NCBI RefSeq assembly: GCF_000725495.1
Contig: NZ_JNZD01000046.1
Coordinates: 1-64,000 of the forward strand
Length of the DNA: 64,000 bases
From: Streptomyces aureus
GTDB lineage: Bacteria; Actinomycetota; Actinomycetes; Streptomycetales; Streptomycetaceae
Direction: 5' to 3'
Positions 17,043-27,190 of this stretch are shown one piece after another. The notes below the pieces were generated by a model. The model made no database searches, was not told the DNA's origin, and saw only the letters and a program-made list of their open reading frames with translations. Made by a program: the position numbers and the translations under genes. How positions within the stretch are numbered: position 1 is the stretch's first letter; each line of letters starts with the position of its first letter.

Positions 17043-20000
17043 ATGGACCCAGTAACCGTCGGCACGCGCCTGGCCTCGAGCGTGGCCGCGCCGCTGGTCA
17101 GGAAGCTCTTCGTCGCCGAGGGCACCGGCGCGGGGCTGGTGGACAGGCCCGTGCGGATCTCCGCGCTCGTCTCCTTCAGGGGCGAGAAGCGCACGGTCGG
17201 GGAGAAGGACCTGGCCGGACTCTCGGCCTCGCTCGTCGAACGGGCGCTGCGCACGGGCGAGCGCCCCTTCCCCGCCGACGAGGAACAGGCCGTCGTCCAC
17301 GCCCTCACCACGACCCTGCACGCCCTCGGCGACCTCGCCATGACCGACGTCCAGGCGGTGGAGCTCGGCCACCGGGAACTCGCCCGGCGGCTGCGCGCGG
17401 CCGCCGGGGGCCCCGAACGGGACCTGTCCTACGACGCTGCTCTGTTCCACGAGGGGCTGCTGGACACCGCCTGCCTTCACATCCTGCATTTCTTCACCCA
17501 GCGCTCGGCCTTCGTACCCCGCACCCTCGTGGAACAGAGCCGGCGCCAGCGTGAGCTGATCGCCAAGGTGGACGAGCTGATCGCCCGCACCCCCATGACG
17601 GGCGGCACCGACCGGGCCTTCGAGCAGCGCTATCTCGCCCATGTCGGCACCCGGCACGGTCACCTCACCATCTACGGCATCGACCTCGTCGACTCCCCCG
17701 AGCGCTGGCCCCTGGACGCCGCGTATCTCAGCCTCCAGGCCCTGCGCCCCGGCGACGACGAGCAGAGCACCGCGCCGGACGGCGTCACCCTCACCGCGGC
17801 CGGCACCTCACTGCCCGCCGAGCAGGCCCTGGCCGAGACGGACCTGGTCCTCCTGCGCGGAGTGGCCGGGTCGGGCAAGACCACCCTCGTGCAGTGGCTG
17901 GCGGTGACCGCGGCGCGCGGGGAGCGGGGCGACCGCATCCCCTTCGTCCTCCCGCTGCGCACCCTCGCCCGCCGCCCCGACGGCCTCCCGGCCCCCGACG
18001 CGTTCCTGTCCGCCGTCCGGATCCCCTTCCACGCCACCCAGCCGGACGGCTGGGCGGACCGGGTCCTCCGCCACGGCCGCGGCCTGCTGCTGGTCGACGG
18101 GCTCGACGAGATCCCCGGACGTGAGCGGGAGCACACCCGCCGCTGGCTGCGCGAGCTCCTCGACGCCTACCCCGGCAACCAGTGGCTCGTCACGTCCCGG
18201 CCCTCGGCCGTACGGGAGGACTGGCTCGCGGCGGACGGCTTCACCGAACTCGTCCTGACGCCGATGAGCGGCGACGACGTGGCCGCGTTCATCCACCGCT
18301 GGCACACCGCCGCCCGCCCGGACGCCTCCGACCCCGACCGCCTCGACGGCTACGAACGCTCCCTCCTCGACGCCGTCCGCACCAAGGCGGACCTCGGCCG
18401 GCTCGCCACCAACCCCCTGATGTGCGGCCTGATCTGCGCGCTGCACCGCGACCGGCGGGGCTATCTGCCGCACGGCAGACAGGAGTTGTACGAGGCCGCG
18501 CTGTCCATGCTGCTGTCGCGCCGCGACGAGGAACGCGACATGTTCGCCGGCGGAGGCGGTCACGACGGCGTCCGGCTCACCGAACTCCCGCAGATCCAGC
18601 TCCTGCAGCGGATCGCCTACTGGCTCATCCGCAACAACCGGGTGGAGGTGGCCCGGGACCGCGCCGAACGCATCGTCGCCGACGTCCTGCCCTCCCTCCC
18701 GGCCGCGGCCGGCCAGGGCGACGCCGCCCGGATCCTGCGCCACCTCGTCGTCCGCAGCGGGCTGCTGCGCGAACCGGCCCCCGGCACCGTGGAGTTCGTC
18801 CACCGCACCTTCCAGGACTACCTGGGCGCCAAGGCGGCCGTGGAGGACGGGGACTTCGGACTGCTCGTGCGCAACGCCGGGGAGTCCCAGTGGGCGGACG
18901 TGATCCGGATGGCCGTCGCCCACGCCCGGCCGCGCGAACGGGCCGAACTGCTGGGCTCCCTGACCGAGGCGGCCGCACGGCTCGACGGGGCGGCCGCGAC
19001 CCGGGTACGGCTCCTCGCGCTGGCCTCCCTGGAACACGCCACCCAGCTCGCGCCCGAGGTGCGCTCGGCCGTGGAACGCGACGCGGCGGCCCTCGTACCG
19101 CCGAGGACGTCGGCGGAGGCCCGCGCCCTGGCCGAGGCCGGTCCGCTCGTCCTCGAACTGCTTCCCGGCCCTGAGGAACTGACCGAGGCCCAGGCCCGGG
19201 GGGTGGTGGTCACCGCCTCCCTGATCGGCACCGACGCGGCCATCCCCGTGCTGGCACGCTTCCGCTCCCACCCCGCCCTGTCGGTACGGTCCCAGCTCAC
19301 CTGGGGATGGCACCGGTTCGACACCGAGCGCTACGCGTCCGAGGTCATCGCCGGGCTCGACCCGACGGGGCTGTACTTCACCGCGCACTCCGCGGCCCAC
19401 CTCCGCGTCCTGCGCGAGCTGGGCGGCCGGCCCAGGCTCCAGATCGTCGGGGACATCGGCGACGCCGAGCTGCGCTCCTTGCTGCCGCCCGACGAGGTCA
19501 CGCATCTGGCGCTGCGGTACAACGGCCGGCTGCGCGGCCTGGACTTCCTGGCCGGTCAGCGGCGCCTCGAGCAGCTCGGCCTCGACCAGTGCACGGGCGT
19601 CGACGACCTCGCGCCCCTTCGGGAACTGCCGCTGCGGGCGCTGTCCCTGCTGTCCCACCAGGGGCGGACCCCGCCGCCCGCGGGCCTGGCGGCGCTGGGT
19701 TCCCTGCGTGAGCTGAGCCTCGGACACCGGCTCCCGGGCCCCTCACTGAGCGACACGCTCCCCCGGGACGCACCGCTGGAAAGCCTCTCCTTCGGACTGG
19801 ACGTCCTGCGCGAGACCGGGCTACGGGGGCTGCGCCACTGGCGCTCGCTGCGCACCCTGTGGCTCAGCCGGGTGCCCGGACAGCTCGGACGGGAGGACTG
19901 GGCCGAGGCCGCGGCGCTGCCGGACCTCAGGGAACTGCGGATCCACCGGGCCGCCCTGGACTCCCTCGGGTCGGCGGTACCGCTGCCGTCGGTCGAACAC

Positions 20001-20174
20001 CTGGAACTGAGAAAGCTGACGGGAAACGAGGACCTTTCCGCGCTGAGGACCCTGCTGCCGAATCTGCGGACGGTCGATTTCGTTCTCAATTCGGACACCG
20101 GTAGCGCGCCGGAAGGCCTCACCGGTCAATTGCCGGGGGAACACTCGACGACCACGACCCACAACGTTCTGTGA
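17043..20174 (+). CDS. NACHT-domain STAND ATPase with C-terminal leucine-rich repeats (bacterial NLR-like)
   Basis: 1043 residues with no signal peptide or membrane span. An N-terminal helical domain of about 200 residues is followed by a linker and a NACHT ATPase. Walker A is GVAGSGKTT at 273-281, and the Walker B/extended acidic motif LLLVDGLDEIP is at 348-358. A sensor-like TSRPSA follows, then a winged-helix part ending in the FVHRTFQDYL signature typical of NACHT proteins. Residues about 820-1020 form leucine-rich repeats. Bacterial proteins of this architecture act as phage sensors that oligomerise on ligand binding; this role is inferred for this gene. The N-terminus has no recognisable nuclease, protease or TIR motif, so the effector is unknown. 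The ATG at 17043 has a GGGAG site 6 nt upstream. It sits alone between core genes. Confidence 0.93.
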   Translation: MDPVTVGTRLASSVAAPLVRKLFVAEGTGAGLVDRPVRISALVSFRGEKRTVGEKDLAGLSASLVERALRTGERPFPADEEQAVVHALTTTLHALGDLAMTDVQAVELGHRELARRLRAAAGGPERDLSYDAALFHEGLLDTACLHILHFFTQRSAFVPRTLVEQSRRQRELIAKVDELIARTPMTGGTDRAFEQRYLAHVGTRHGHLTIYGIDLVDSPERWPLDAAYLSLQALRPGDDEQSTAPDGVTLTAAGTSLPAEQALAETDLVLLRGVAGSGKTTLVQWLAVTAARGERGDRIPFVLPLRTLARRPDGLPAPDAFLSAVRIPFHATQPDGWADRVLRHGRGLLLVDGLDEIPGREREHTRRWLRELLDAYPGNQWLVTSRPSAVREDWLAADGFTELVLTPMSGDDVAAFIHRWHTAARPDASDPDRLDGYERSLLDAVRTKADLGRLATNPLMCGLICALHRDRRGYLPHGRQELYEAALSMLLSRRDEERDMFAGGGGHDGVRLTELPQIQLLQRIAYWLIRNNRVEVARDRAERIVADVLPSLPAAAGQGDAARILRHLVVRSGLLREPAPGTVEFVHRTFQDYLGAKAAVEDGDFGLLVRNAGESQWADVIRMAVAHARPRERAELLGSLTEAAARLDGAAATRVRLLALASLEHATQLAPEVRSAVERDAAALVPPRTSAEARALAEAGPLVLELLPGPEELTEAQARGVVVTASLIGTDAAIPVLARFRSHPALSVRSQLTWGWHRFDTERYASEVIAGLDPTGLYFTAHSAAHLRVLRELGGRPRLQIVGDIGDAELRSLLPPDEVTHLALRYNGRLRGLDFLAGQRRLEQLGLDQCTGVDDLAPLRELPLRALSLLSHQGRTPPPAGLAALGSLRELSLGHRLPGPSLSDTLPRDAPLESLSFGLDVLRETGLRGLRHWRSLRTLWLSRVPGQLGREDWAEAAALPDLRELRIHRAALDSLGSAVPLPSVEHLELRKLTGNEDLSALRTLLPNLRTVDFVLNSDTGSAPEGLTGQLPGEHSTTTTHNVL

Positions 20175-20212
20175 CATGACGCGGAAGTGCGGGGAATCCC
20201 CGGCGCGGAAAA

Positions 20213-20250
20213 AGGGGCTGCCCCGGGACCGAAGTCCCGGGGCAGCCCCT
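20213..20250 (-). terminator. Rho-independent terminator of clpC
   Basis: A perfect 17-bp stem with a 4-nt loop (TTCG on the minus strand) is followed on the minus strand by a run of T. It is the strongest terminator in the window, placed just after clpC and also facing the NACHT gene. Confidence 0.92.
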
Positions 20251-20269
20251 ATTCAGGCGGACCGTGAGG

Positions 20270-22795
<2,526 letters not shown>

Positions 22796-23225
22796 CGTTA
22801 ATCGCTCCTCAGAGCGGTCAGGCAGTAAGGGGACGCTCCCCTCCCTGTCCTTCCGCAGCTTAGTCCCGCAAGCGGGGACCGCTCATTCCAACTGCCGACA
22901 CCGTCCTTGGCCTCCTGACCCCGAACGCCGACATCTGCTCCAACCTGATGGTGCGAGACGATGTTCCCGCAGGCCAGGCAGATACCCTCTCCCGCTGTAC
23001 GCCGATGGCGAACGTGAGATGCCCGAGCCCTGCGTGTCGCCCCTCCCACTAGGCATGTCTTACCCGTGCTCACTGACAGTCCATGCCGCGCGCACCGGTT
23101 CCCTCCGCTACGGGCGAACATCGATGCCCGCCCGAACGCTCCCGCACGCCCGTTTTCACGGAACTCTGTGCGGTCGCGCAAACGCCCAGCGTAACCCCGG
23201 GCGTCTTTCGACGGTTGCTCCTTGC
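22796..23225. other. 430-nt divergent upstream region of clpC
   Basis: No gene is supported. Besides the ClgR-type box at 23106-23119, the minus strand carries possible -10 elements (TAAGAC near 23055, TATCTG near 22985) but no unambiguous -35 partner. A long 5' leader for clpC is likely. Confidence 0.45.
23106..23119 (-). promoter_or_regulatory. ClgR-type operator upstream of clpC
   Basis: On the minus strand GTTCGC-CCGTA-GCG fits the GTTCGC-N5-GCG box described for the Streptomyces ClgR activator of clp genes. It lies about 310 nt before the clpC start, so it would act on a promoter between about 23090 and 22950. Confidence 0.6.
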
Positions 23226-24020
23226 ATGGTTCCCACCGTCCCCGTGCCGCGTCGGCCGTCCGATCCGGGTGATCCGGTCGATCCGGTGTGCCGGTGGTAC
23301 GAGAACGAACTGGAGTGGACGGCGGTGCCCGGTCCGCCGGCGCGGCTGGTCACGGGGCTGCGTTTCGACGTCCTGGAGGTGCCCGCGGAGGCGGGGTTTC
23401 CCGCGCTGCGGCATCTGGCGCCGGCTTCCCCGGTGGTGCTGCACGGGGAGCGGATGCGGCTGCTGGTGGCCGCGGGGAGCGCGGAGGAGCTGCCGGGGCT
23501 GCTCGACTGGCTGGAGTGGGGCGCGCTCGCGCTGGATCTCACGGCGATCGGCGAGGGCGGGAGCATCGAGGCTCCCCCGCCACCGGATCCCGGTCTCCCC
23601 GGCGGGCCGGGGCTCTGTACGCCGAGCATGCCGGGCGCGCCGGATCTCGTGCTCCCGAGGGCCCTGGATGCCGGGGCCGCGGTGCGGCGGCCGGGTTCCC
23701 GCGCTCCGGGGCCGGCCCTGCTCGGGGTCCGGCCCGGAGGCCGGCCCGAAGACGGGCCGCCGGAGCGTCCCGGACAGCGGCCCCCGGCCGGTCCGGACGC
23801 GCGGAGGGGCCCACGAGGGGCCGCCCGCTGGCTGCGACCCCCGGCGCCCGGCCGCGAGGTGGAGCCGGCGTTGCCGACACTGTCGGCGCTGGGCGGCGGG
23901 GCCGTCGGCGGGGGCGTTGGGGGCGCCCCCGATCTCGTACGACTCGTGCAGACGATGGCGACGCACTGCCACCGCGTGAAACTGCGGCGAGCGCCTACTC
24001 AGCCGTTGGCCTTCTCGTAG
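23226..24020 (+). CDS. SCO3374-like conserved hypothetical protein
   Basis: 264 residues. The N-terminal 110 residues (beginning CRWYENELEW about 18 residues in, with LRFDVLEVPAEAGFPAL) form a conserved domain known in Streptomyces next to lsr2 and resembling the N-terminus of bifunctional primase/polymerase-like proteins. The middle 100 residues are Pro/Gly/Arg-rich and probably disordered. The last 40 residues become ordered again (RLVQTMATHCHRVKL). No catalytic residues are evident. It is convergent with lsr2 and its last 22 nt overlap the end of that gene. The ATG at 23226 starts the conserved part; no clear ribosome site is seen. Confidence 0.78.
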   Translation: MVPTVPVPRRPSDPGDPVDPVCRWYENELEWTAVPGPPARLVTGLRFDVLEVPAEAGFPALRHLAPASPVVLHGERMRLLVAAGSAEELPGLLDWLEWGALALDLTAIGEGGSIEAPPPPDPGLPGGPGLCTPSMPGAPDLVLPRALDAGAAVRRPGSRAPGPALLGVRPGGRPEDGPPERPGQRPPAGPDARRGPRGAARWLRPPAPGREVEPALPTLSALGGGAVGGGVGGAPDLVRLVQTMATHCHRVKLRRAPTQPLAFS

Positions 24021-24334
24021 GCCTCGCGGATGGACGCGGGAACGCGGCCGCGGTCGTTGACCTCGTAGCCGTTCTCCTTCGCCCAGGCGCGGATCTGCGC
24101 GGTGTCCTGAGCGCCGCCGGAAGCGACACGGGCCTTTCCGCGTCCGCCCGAAGCACGGCCTCCGGTGCGACGGCCACCCTTGACGTAGGCGTCGAGAAGG
24201 CCACGGAGCTTGTCCGCGTTGGCGGTCGTGAGATCGATTTCGTACGTCTTGCCGTCCAGCGCGAACGTCACGGTCTCGTCCGCCTCGCCACCGTCGAGGT
24301 CGTCGACAAGAAGGACCTGAACCTTCTGTGCCAC
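23999..24334 (-). CDS. lsr2: Nucleoid-associated xenogeneic silencer Lsr2
   Basis: 111 residues. The N-terminal beta/helix oligomerisation domain begins AQKVQVLLVDDLDGGEAD. A Gly/Arg linker (GGRRTGGRASGG) and the C-terminal DNA-binding helices with the AT-hook-like RGR (NDRGRVPASI) follow. Lsr2 coats A/T-rich DNA and silences foreign and specialised-metabolism genes. The GTG at 24334 is chosen because AAAGGA lies about 7 nt upstream and homologues start at this point; an ATG five codons earlier is possible. The upstream region has a TATAAG box and a 12-bp palindrome that may bind a regulator. Confidence 0.96.
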   Translation of the reverse strand: MAQKVQVLLVDDLDGGEADETVTFALDGKTYEIDLTTANADKLRGLLDAYVKGGRRTGGRASGGRGKARVASGGAQDTAQIRAWAKENGYEVNDRGRVPASIREAYEKANG

Positions 24335-24395
24335 CGGATTTCCTTTCATCGATAACTTCAGGGCTAGGAGGGCCCCGCGGCGTCCGCCGTTTCGC

Positions 24396-24425
24396 CGTCC
24401 CTTATATGCAGTACTGCAGTACGTC
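24396..24425 (-). promoter_or_regulatory. lsr2 promoter region with 12-bp palindrome
   Basis: A perfect palindrome TGCAGTACTGCA is at 24407-24418, overlapping TACTGCAGTA and two direct GCAGTAC copies. On the minus strand TATAAG (about 24401-24406) directly follows the palindrome and is the best -10 candidate, so a bound protein would block it. Confidence 0.5.
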
Positions 24426-24559
24426 GGAAAGCAAACCGCTTTTGCTGGAAAAACACAAACCCCTGGGAGAGACCCGGGGCACTCCGCCCGCCCGGAAACG
24501 TGCGCGTTTCGGACATAGGGAACGTGGGCAACGCACTCCGCCGGAATAGCCGGCCGCGA

Positions 24560-25129
24560 TCACAGATGCAGAAGCATCCGGCTGTTGCCCAAGGTGTTCG
24601 GTTTCACTCGTTCGAGACCGAGGAACTCCGCCACGCCCTCGTCATAGGAACGCAGGAGCTCGGCGTAGACATCGGTGTCGACGGGTGTCTCACCGATCTC
24701 CACGAAGCCGTGCTTGGCGAAGAAGCCGACTTCGAAGGTCAGGCAGAAAACGCGTCGAACACCGAGCCAGCGTGCGGTCTGGAGCAACTTCTCCAGCAGC
24801 TGGTGACCGACGCCCAGGCCCTTGACCGCGGGGTTCACGGCGAGAGTGCGGACTTCCGCGAGGTCTTCCCACATCACGTGCAGGGCGCCGCAGCCGACCA
24901 CCTCGGCGTTGTCGTCGCGTTCCGCGACCCAGAACTCCTGGATGTCCTCGTAAAGGGTGACGGTGGGTTTGTCGAGCAGGATACGGCGGCGCACGTTCGC
25001 GTCGAGGAGTCGTCGAACGGCCGCCACATCGCTGGTCCTGGCCCGGCGGACGGTGACGGCTTTTGCGGTGACTTCGGGATGCTCCGCCGGAAGCCCTGCC
25101 GGAACCTCCGCGGGATGCTCTGCTGACAT
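24560..25129 (-). CDS. Short-form amino-acid N-acetyltransferase (N-acetylglutamate synthase, GNAT)
   Basis: 189 residues. After a 25-residue Pro/Glu-rich tail comes a single GNAT fold, with the acetyl-CoA loop in KGLGVGHQLL and late motifs (FCLTFEVGFFAKHGF). This matches the short actinobacterial N-acetylglutamate synthases (mycobacterial Rv2747 type), which make N-acetylglutamate for arginine synthesis without an amino-acid-kinase domain. The substrate assignment rests on family resemblance. The gene lies between lsr2 and a BlaI-type regulator, all on the minus strand, with only 9 nt to the regulator's stop, so the regulator and this gene form a two-gene operon. Confidence 0.85.
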   Translation of the reverse strand: MSAEHPAEVPAGLPAEHPEVTAKAVTVRRARTSDVAAVRRLLDANVRRRILLDKPTVTLYEDIQEFWVAERDDNAEVVGCGALHVMWEDLAEVRTLAVNPAVKGLGVGHQLLEKLLQTARWLGVRRVFCLTFEVGFFAKHGFVEIGETPVDTDVYAELLRSYDEGVAEFLGLERVKPNTLGNSRMLLHL

Positions 25130-25138
25130 GAGCGGACG

Positions 25139-25591
25139 CTATCGCCCGGAGGCGTCCCCGTCGGCGGCGGGGTTCTCCTCGGAGGGTGCGGACACCGGTG
25201 GCCTTTCGGCGGCCCCGGGGGCTTGCGGTTCCGGCCCTTGCACCATGCGTACGGCATCCCTGAGGGCCACCCGCTGTTCCTCGCTCATCATGCCGAAGAA
25301 GGCGACGAGAGCGGCCGCGGGGTTGTCGCTCTGCGACCAGGCGTCGTTCATCAGGGCCGCGGAGTAGGCGGCCCGAGTGGAGACCGCCTCATATCGATAG
25401 GCCCGGCCTTCCGCCTCGCGGCGGACCCAGCCCTTCTGATGGAGATTGTCCAAAACGGTCATCACCGTGGTGTAGGCGATGGACCGTTCCTGTTGAAGGT
25501 CTTCCAGGACTTCCCGAACGGTCACCGGGCGGTTCCACTTCCACACCCGCGTCATGACCGCGTCTTCGAGTTCTCCCAATGGGCGAGGCAC
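25139..25591 (-). CDS. BlaI/MecI/CopY-type winged-helix repressor
   Basis: 150 residues. The N-terminal winged helix (GELEDAVMTRVWKWNRPVT, then YTTVMTVLDNLHQKGWVRR) is the BlaI/MecI DNA-binding fold. A helical dimerisation segment with the protease-region equivalent follows, then a Pro/Gly-rich tail. In Streptomyces such regulators often control blaR-type peptidases, but none is adjacent; the downstream N-acetylglutamate synthase gene is co-transcribed (9 nt gap). The GTG at 25591 starts the domain. A TATTGT box lies 8 nt upstream and TTGACC further up, though with poor spacing. Confidence 0.92.
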   Translation of the reverse strand: MPRPLGELEDAVMTRVWKWNRPVTVREVLEDLQQERSIAYTTVMTVLDNLHQKGWVRREAEGRAYRYEAVSTRAAYSAALMNDAWSQSDNPAAALVAFFGMMSEEQRVALRDAVRMVQGPEPQAPGAAERPPVSAPSEENPAADGDASGR

Positions 25592-25762
25592 AGTTCAGAA
25601 CAATAGTGGGAGATGGTCAACAAAAAGGGCGTACGACTCGAAGGACGCAGGAAACGTCCGAGTCGTACGCCGTCGGCGGCACCGTCCGTACGGGTGGGCG
25701 GGCGCCGGGCGGAGCGGGCGGGCGCCCGGGAAGCCCGGGGCCGGCGCAGGGGAGCCCGGGTC

Positions 25763-25948
25763 TCAGGCCCCGGCGTCCTTGGGGGCCGAGGCCTGCTGGG
25801 CGGCCTCCACACGCGCGAGGGCGGCGTCGACGACCCCGTCCTCCTTGGCCTTGTTGGCCCCGCCCTGACTCCTCACGATCGTCACGATGAGCCCGATGAA
25901 GAACACGGCCATCACTACCGGGGGCACGAGCGCGGAGACGTAGTCCAT
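25763..25948 (-). CDS. Small single-span membrane protein (61 residues)
   Basis: 61 residues: a hydrophobic span at about 5-26 (VSALVPPVVMAVFFIGLIV), then a short charged cytoplasmic helix (ALARVEAAQQA). It is a conserved type of small Streptomyces membrane protein of unknown role. It has its own start signals: ATG at 25948 with a GGAG site and a TACTCT -10 box 6 nt upstream. It can therefore be expressed alone although it lies in frame with the longer reading from 26773. Confidence 0.72.
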   Translation of the reverse strand: MDYVSALVPPVVMAVFFIGLIVTIVRSQGGANKAKEDGVVDAALARVEAAQQASAPKDAGA

Positions 25949-26773
25949 GGCTCCAGAGTAGCCAGGGCGCGCCGCCCGGATCCCTCGGGGTCCGGGCGGC
26001 GCGCCCATGGGCAGGGCCGCGGACGGGGCCCAGGGCCTGTCCGGAAATTCGCGTCGTCGCCCGGAGGGCGGCCCGGCGGCGTCAGGTGCGTGCTCTCGGC
26101 GTGCCGGCCCCAGACCTGCGTACTGGATGTACTCGGGTCTGGGGCCGGTGCGGCGAGAGGGCGTGCATGGCGTCGCCGGGCAGACGTTGCGGCGCGGCGG
26201 GAAGACCTCGCCCGGGGTGGGGATGGGCCGGTCGGGGCGCGGCGCCCGGTCCGGCTGCCGGGGCTGCGGCGCCGGTTCGGGCTTGCGGTCGGGCTCCTCC
26301 GCGGCGCGGCCGCCGGGGATGGCCAGCAGCCGGGTCCGGGACGCGGGGACCGAGGCGACCGCGGGGACCGCACGCCCGGCGAGGCGGGCGCGCACGTCCT
26401 GTTCGGCGAGGACCCGGCAGCGGTCCAGGAGGGCCGCCGCGGACGGGTTGCCGCGCAGGGCGCGCAGCGCGGCGAGGTCGTCGGGGTCAGGCCGGTAGCC
26501 GGACGCGAGAACCTCCTCCAGAAGGACGAGGTAGCCCGCCGCGGTGCCCGGCAGGGCGGCGCGGTAGCGGACGAGGTCGGCCAGCAGGAAGGCCCGGAGC
26601 CTGGCCCCCTCGTGGGCCGCCTCGTCGACGGACTCGGCGAGGCGGAGGCAGTCCTGGACGTCCTCGGCCGAGACGGGGCTGGGGTGCAGGGCGAGGGCGA
26701 GGGCACGGCGGAGGACACGCAGCTCCTCCGCGCCGAACGCCATGCCGCCGTGGGATCCGTAGGGCGTGGGCAT
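25763..26773 (-). CDS. Hypothetical protein, apparently lengthened by a repeat-element insertion
   Basis: As read, 336 residues. Residues 1-155 are a conserved helical domain (starting near AFGAEELRVLRRALAL). They lead into a Pro-rich linker ending PTPGEVFPPRR near residue 195. From there the frame runs through the inverted-repeat element at 26029-26181, giving a foreign stretch, and continues in the frame of the next small gene. The natural protein probably ended soon after the Pro-rich part, so its stop seems to have been lost. The ATG at 26773 is supported by a TATCGT box 6 nt upstream. The real C-terminus is uncertain. Confidence 0.6.
   Translation of the reverse strand: MPTPYGSHGGMAFGAEELRVLRRALALALHPSPVSAEDVQDCLRLAESVDEAAHEGARLRAFLLADLVRYRAALPGTAAGYLVLLEEVLASGYRPDPDDLAALRALRGNPSAAALLDRCRVLAEQDVRARLAGRAVPAVASVPASRTRLLAIPGGRAAEEPDRKPEPAPQPRQPDRAPRPDRPIPTPGEVFPPRRNVCPATPCTPSRRTGPRPEYIQYAGLGPARREHAPDAAGPPSGRRREFPDRPWAPSAALPMGAPPGPRGIRAARPGYSGAMDYVSALVPPVVMAVFFIGLIVTIVRSQGGANKAKEDGVVDAALARVEAAQQASAPKDAGA
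25955..25960 (-). promoter_or_regulatory. -10 box (TACTCT) of the 61-residue membrane protein gene
   Basis: TACTCT on the minus strand, 6 nt before the ATG at 25948. Confidence 0.5.
26029..26184. mobile_element. MITE/REP-like non-coding inverted-repeat element
   Basis: A long imperfect palindrome (26071-26181) has a perfect 13-bp core, CCGGCCCCAGACC at 26104-26116 and its complement at 26136-26148, around a 19-nt loop. The left flank carries CAGGGCCTGTCCGG followed by AATTCGCGTCG, a sequence I associate with interspersed Streptomyces repeats. There is no transposase. The element lies within the 3' part of the hypothetical gene at 26773 and appears to have removed its stop. Confidence 0.6.
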
Positions 26774-26779
26774 GGGGCG

Positions 26780-26785
26780 ACGATA
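26780..26785 (-). promoter_or_regulatory. -10 box (TATCGT) of the 26773 hypothetical gene
   Basis: TATCGT on the minus strand, 6 nt before the ATG at 26773. Confidence 0.5.
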
Positions 26786-27123
26786 CGTGCTAATCAGACA
26801 AAATCCGCATAGCGGAAGAATTGTGGCGCGTCCCTGATTCCGCGAGTGCCACGAGTGCCACGAGTACCGCGACCGGAGCCACGACCGGGCCCCGGGCCGA
26901 AATCCCGGAGGGCGCCGTGAAGAGGGCAGTGGGGGGTGGCGGTGGAGAGTGCGGTGGAGAGCCCGCTGCGGAGTGCTTGGAAGGCGGGACCTCGGCGATG
27001 ACGCCAGGACCAGGCGGGCTTCCGTCGGGGAATTTCCTCCGGGATTCCCGGGTGCCCGCCCCGGAATCCCTCTTCCGCCGTCACCATCGCCCCCGCGGGG
27101 AAAGTGCCGGGACCGGACGCGGA

Positions 27124-27151
27124 AAGGGCCCCGCGAAACCGCGGGGCCCTT
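27124..27151 (-). terminator. Terminator of the panC-nadB-nadC-coaX operon
   Basis: A perfect 12-bp stem, AAGGGCCCCGCG with CGCGGGGCCCTT, and a 4-nt loop, about 40 nt beyond the coaX stop on the minus strand. Confidence 0.85.
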
Positions 27152-27190
27152 CCGGCGCCAGGCGTCGTCCGCCCGCGGGCGGCGCCGGCC

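Larger units (their letters stand above)
26774..27190. other. 417-nt intergenic region before coaX
   Basis: No gene is supported. It holds the TATCGT promoter box of the leftward hypothetical (26780-26785) and, at its right end, the terminator of the coaX operon. The middle is G/C-rich sequence with short CGAGTGCCA-type direct repeats near 26840-26865. Confidence 0.5.

Noticed and set aside
22796..23225. HspR-type HAIR element before clpC
   Set aside because: No CTTGAGT-N7-ACTCAAG-like sequence is present; only the ClgR-type box fits.
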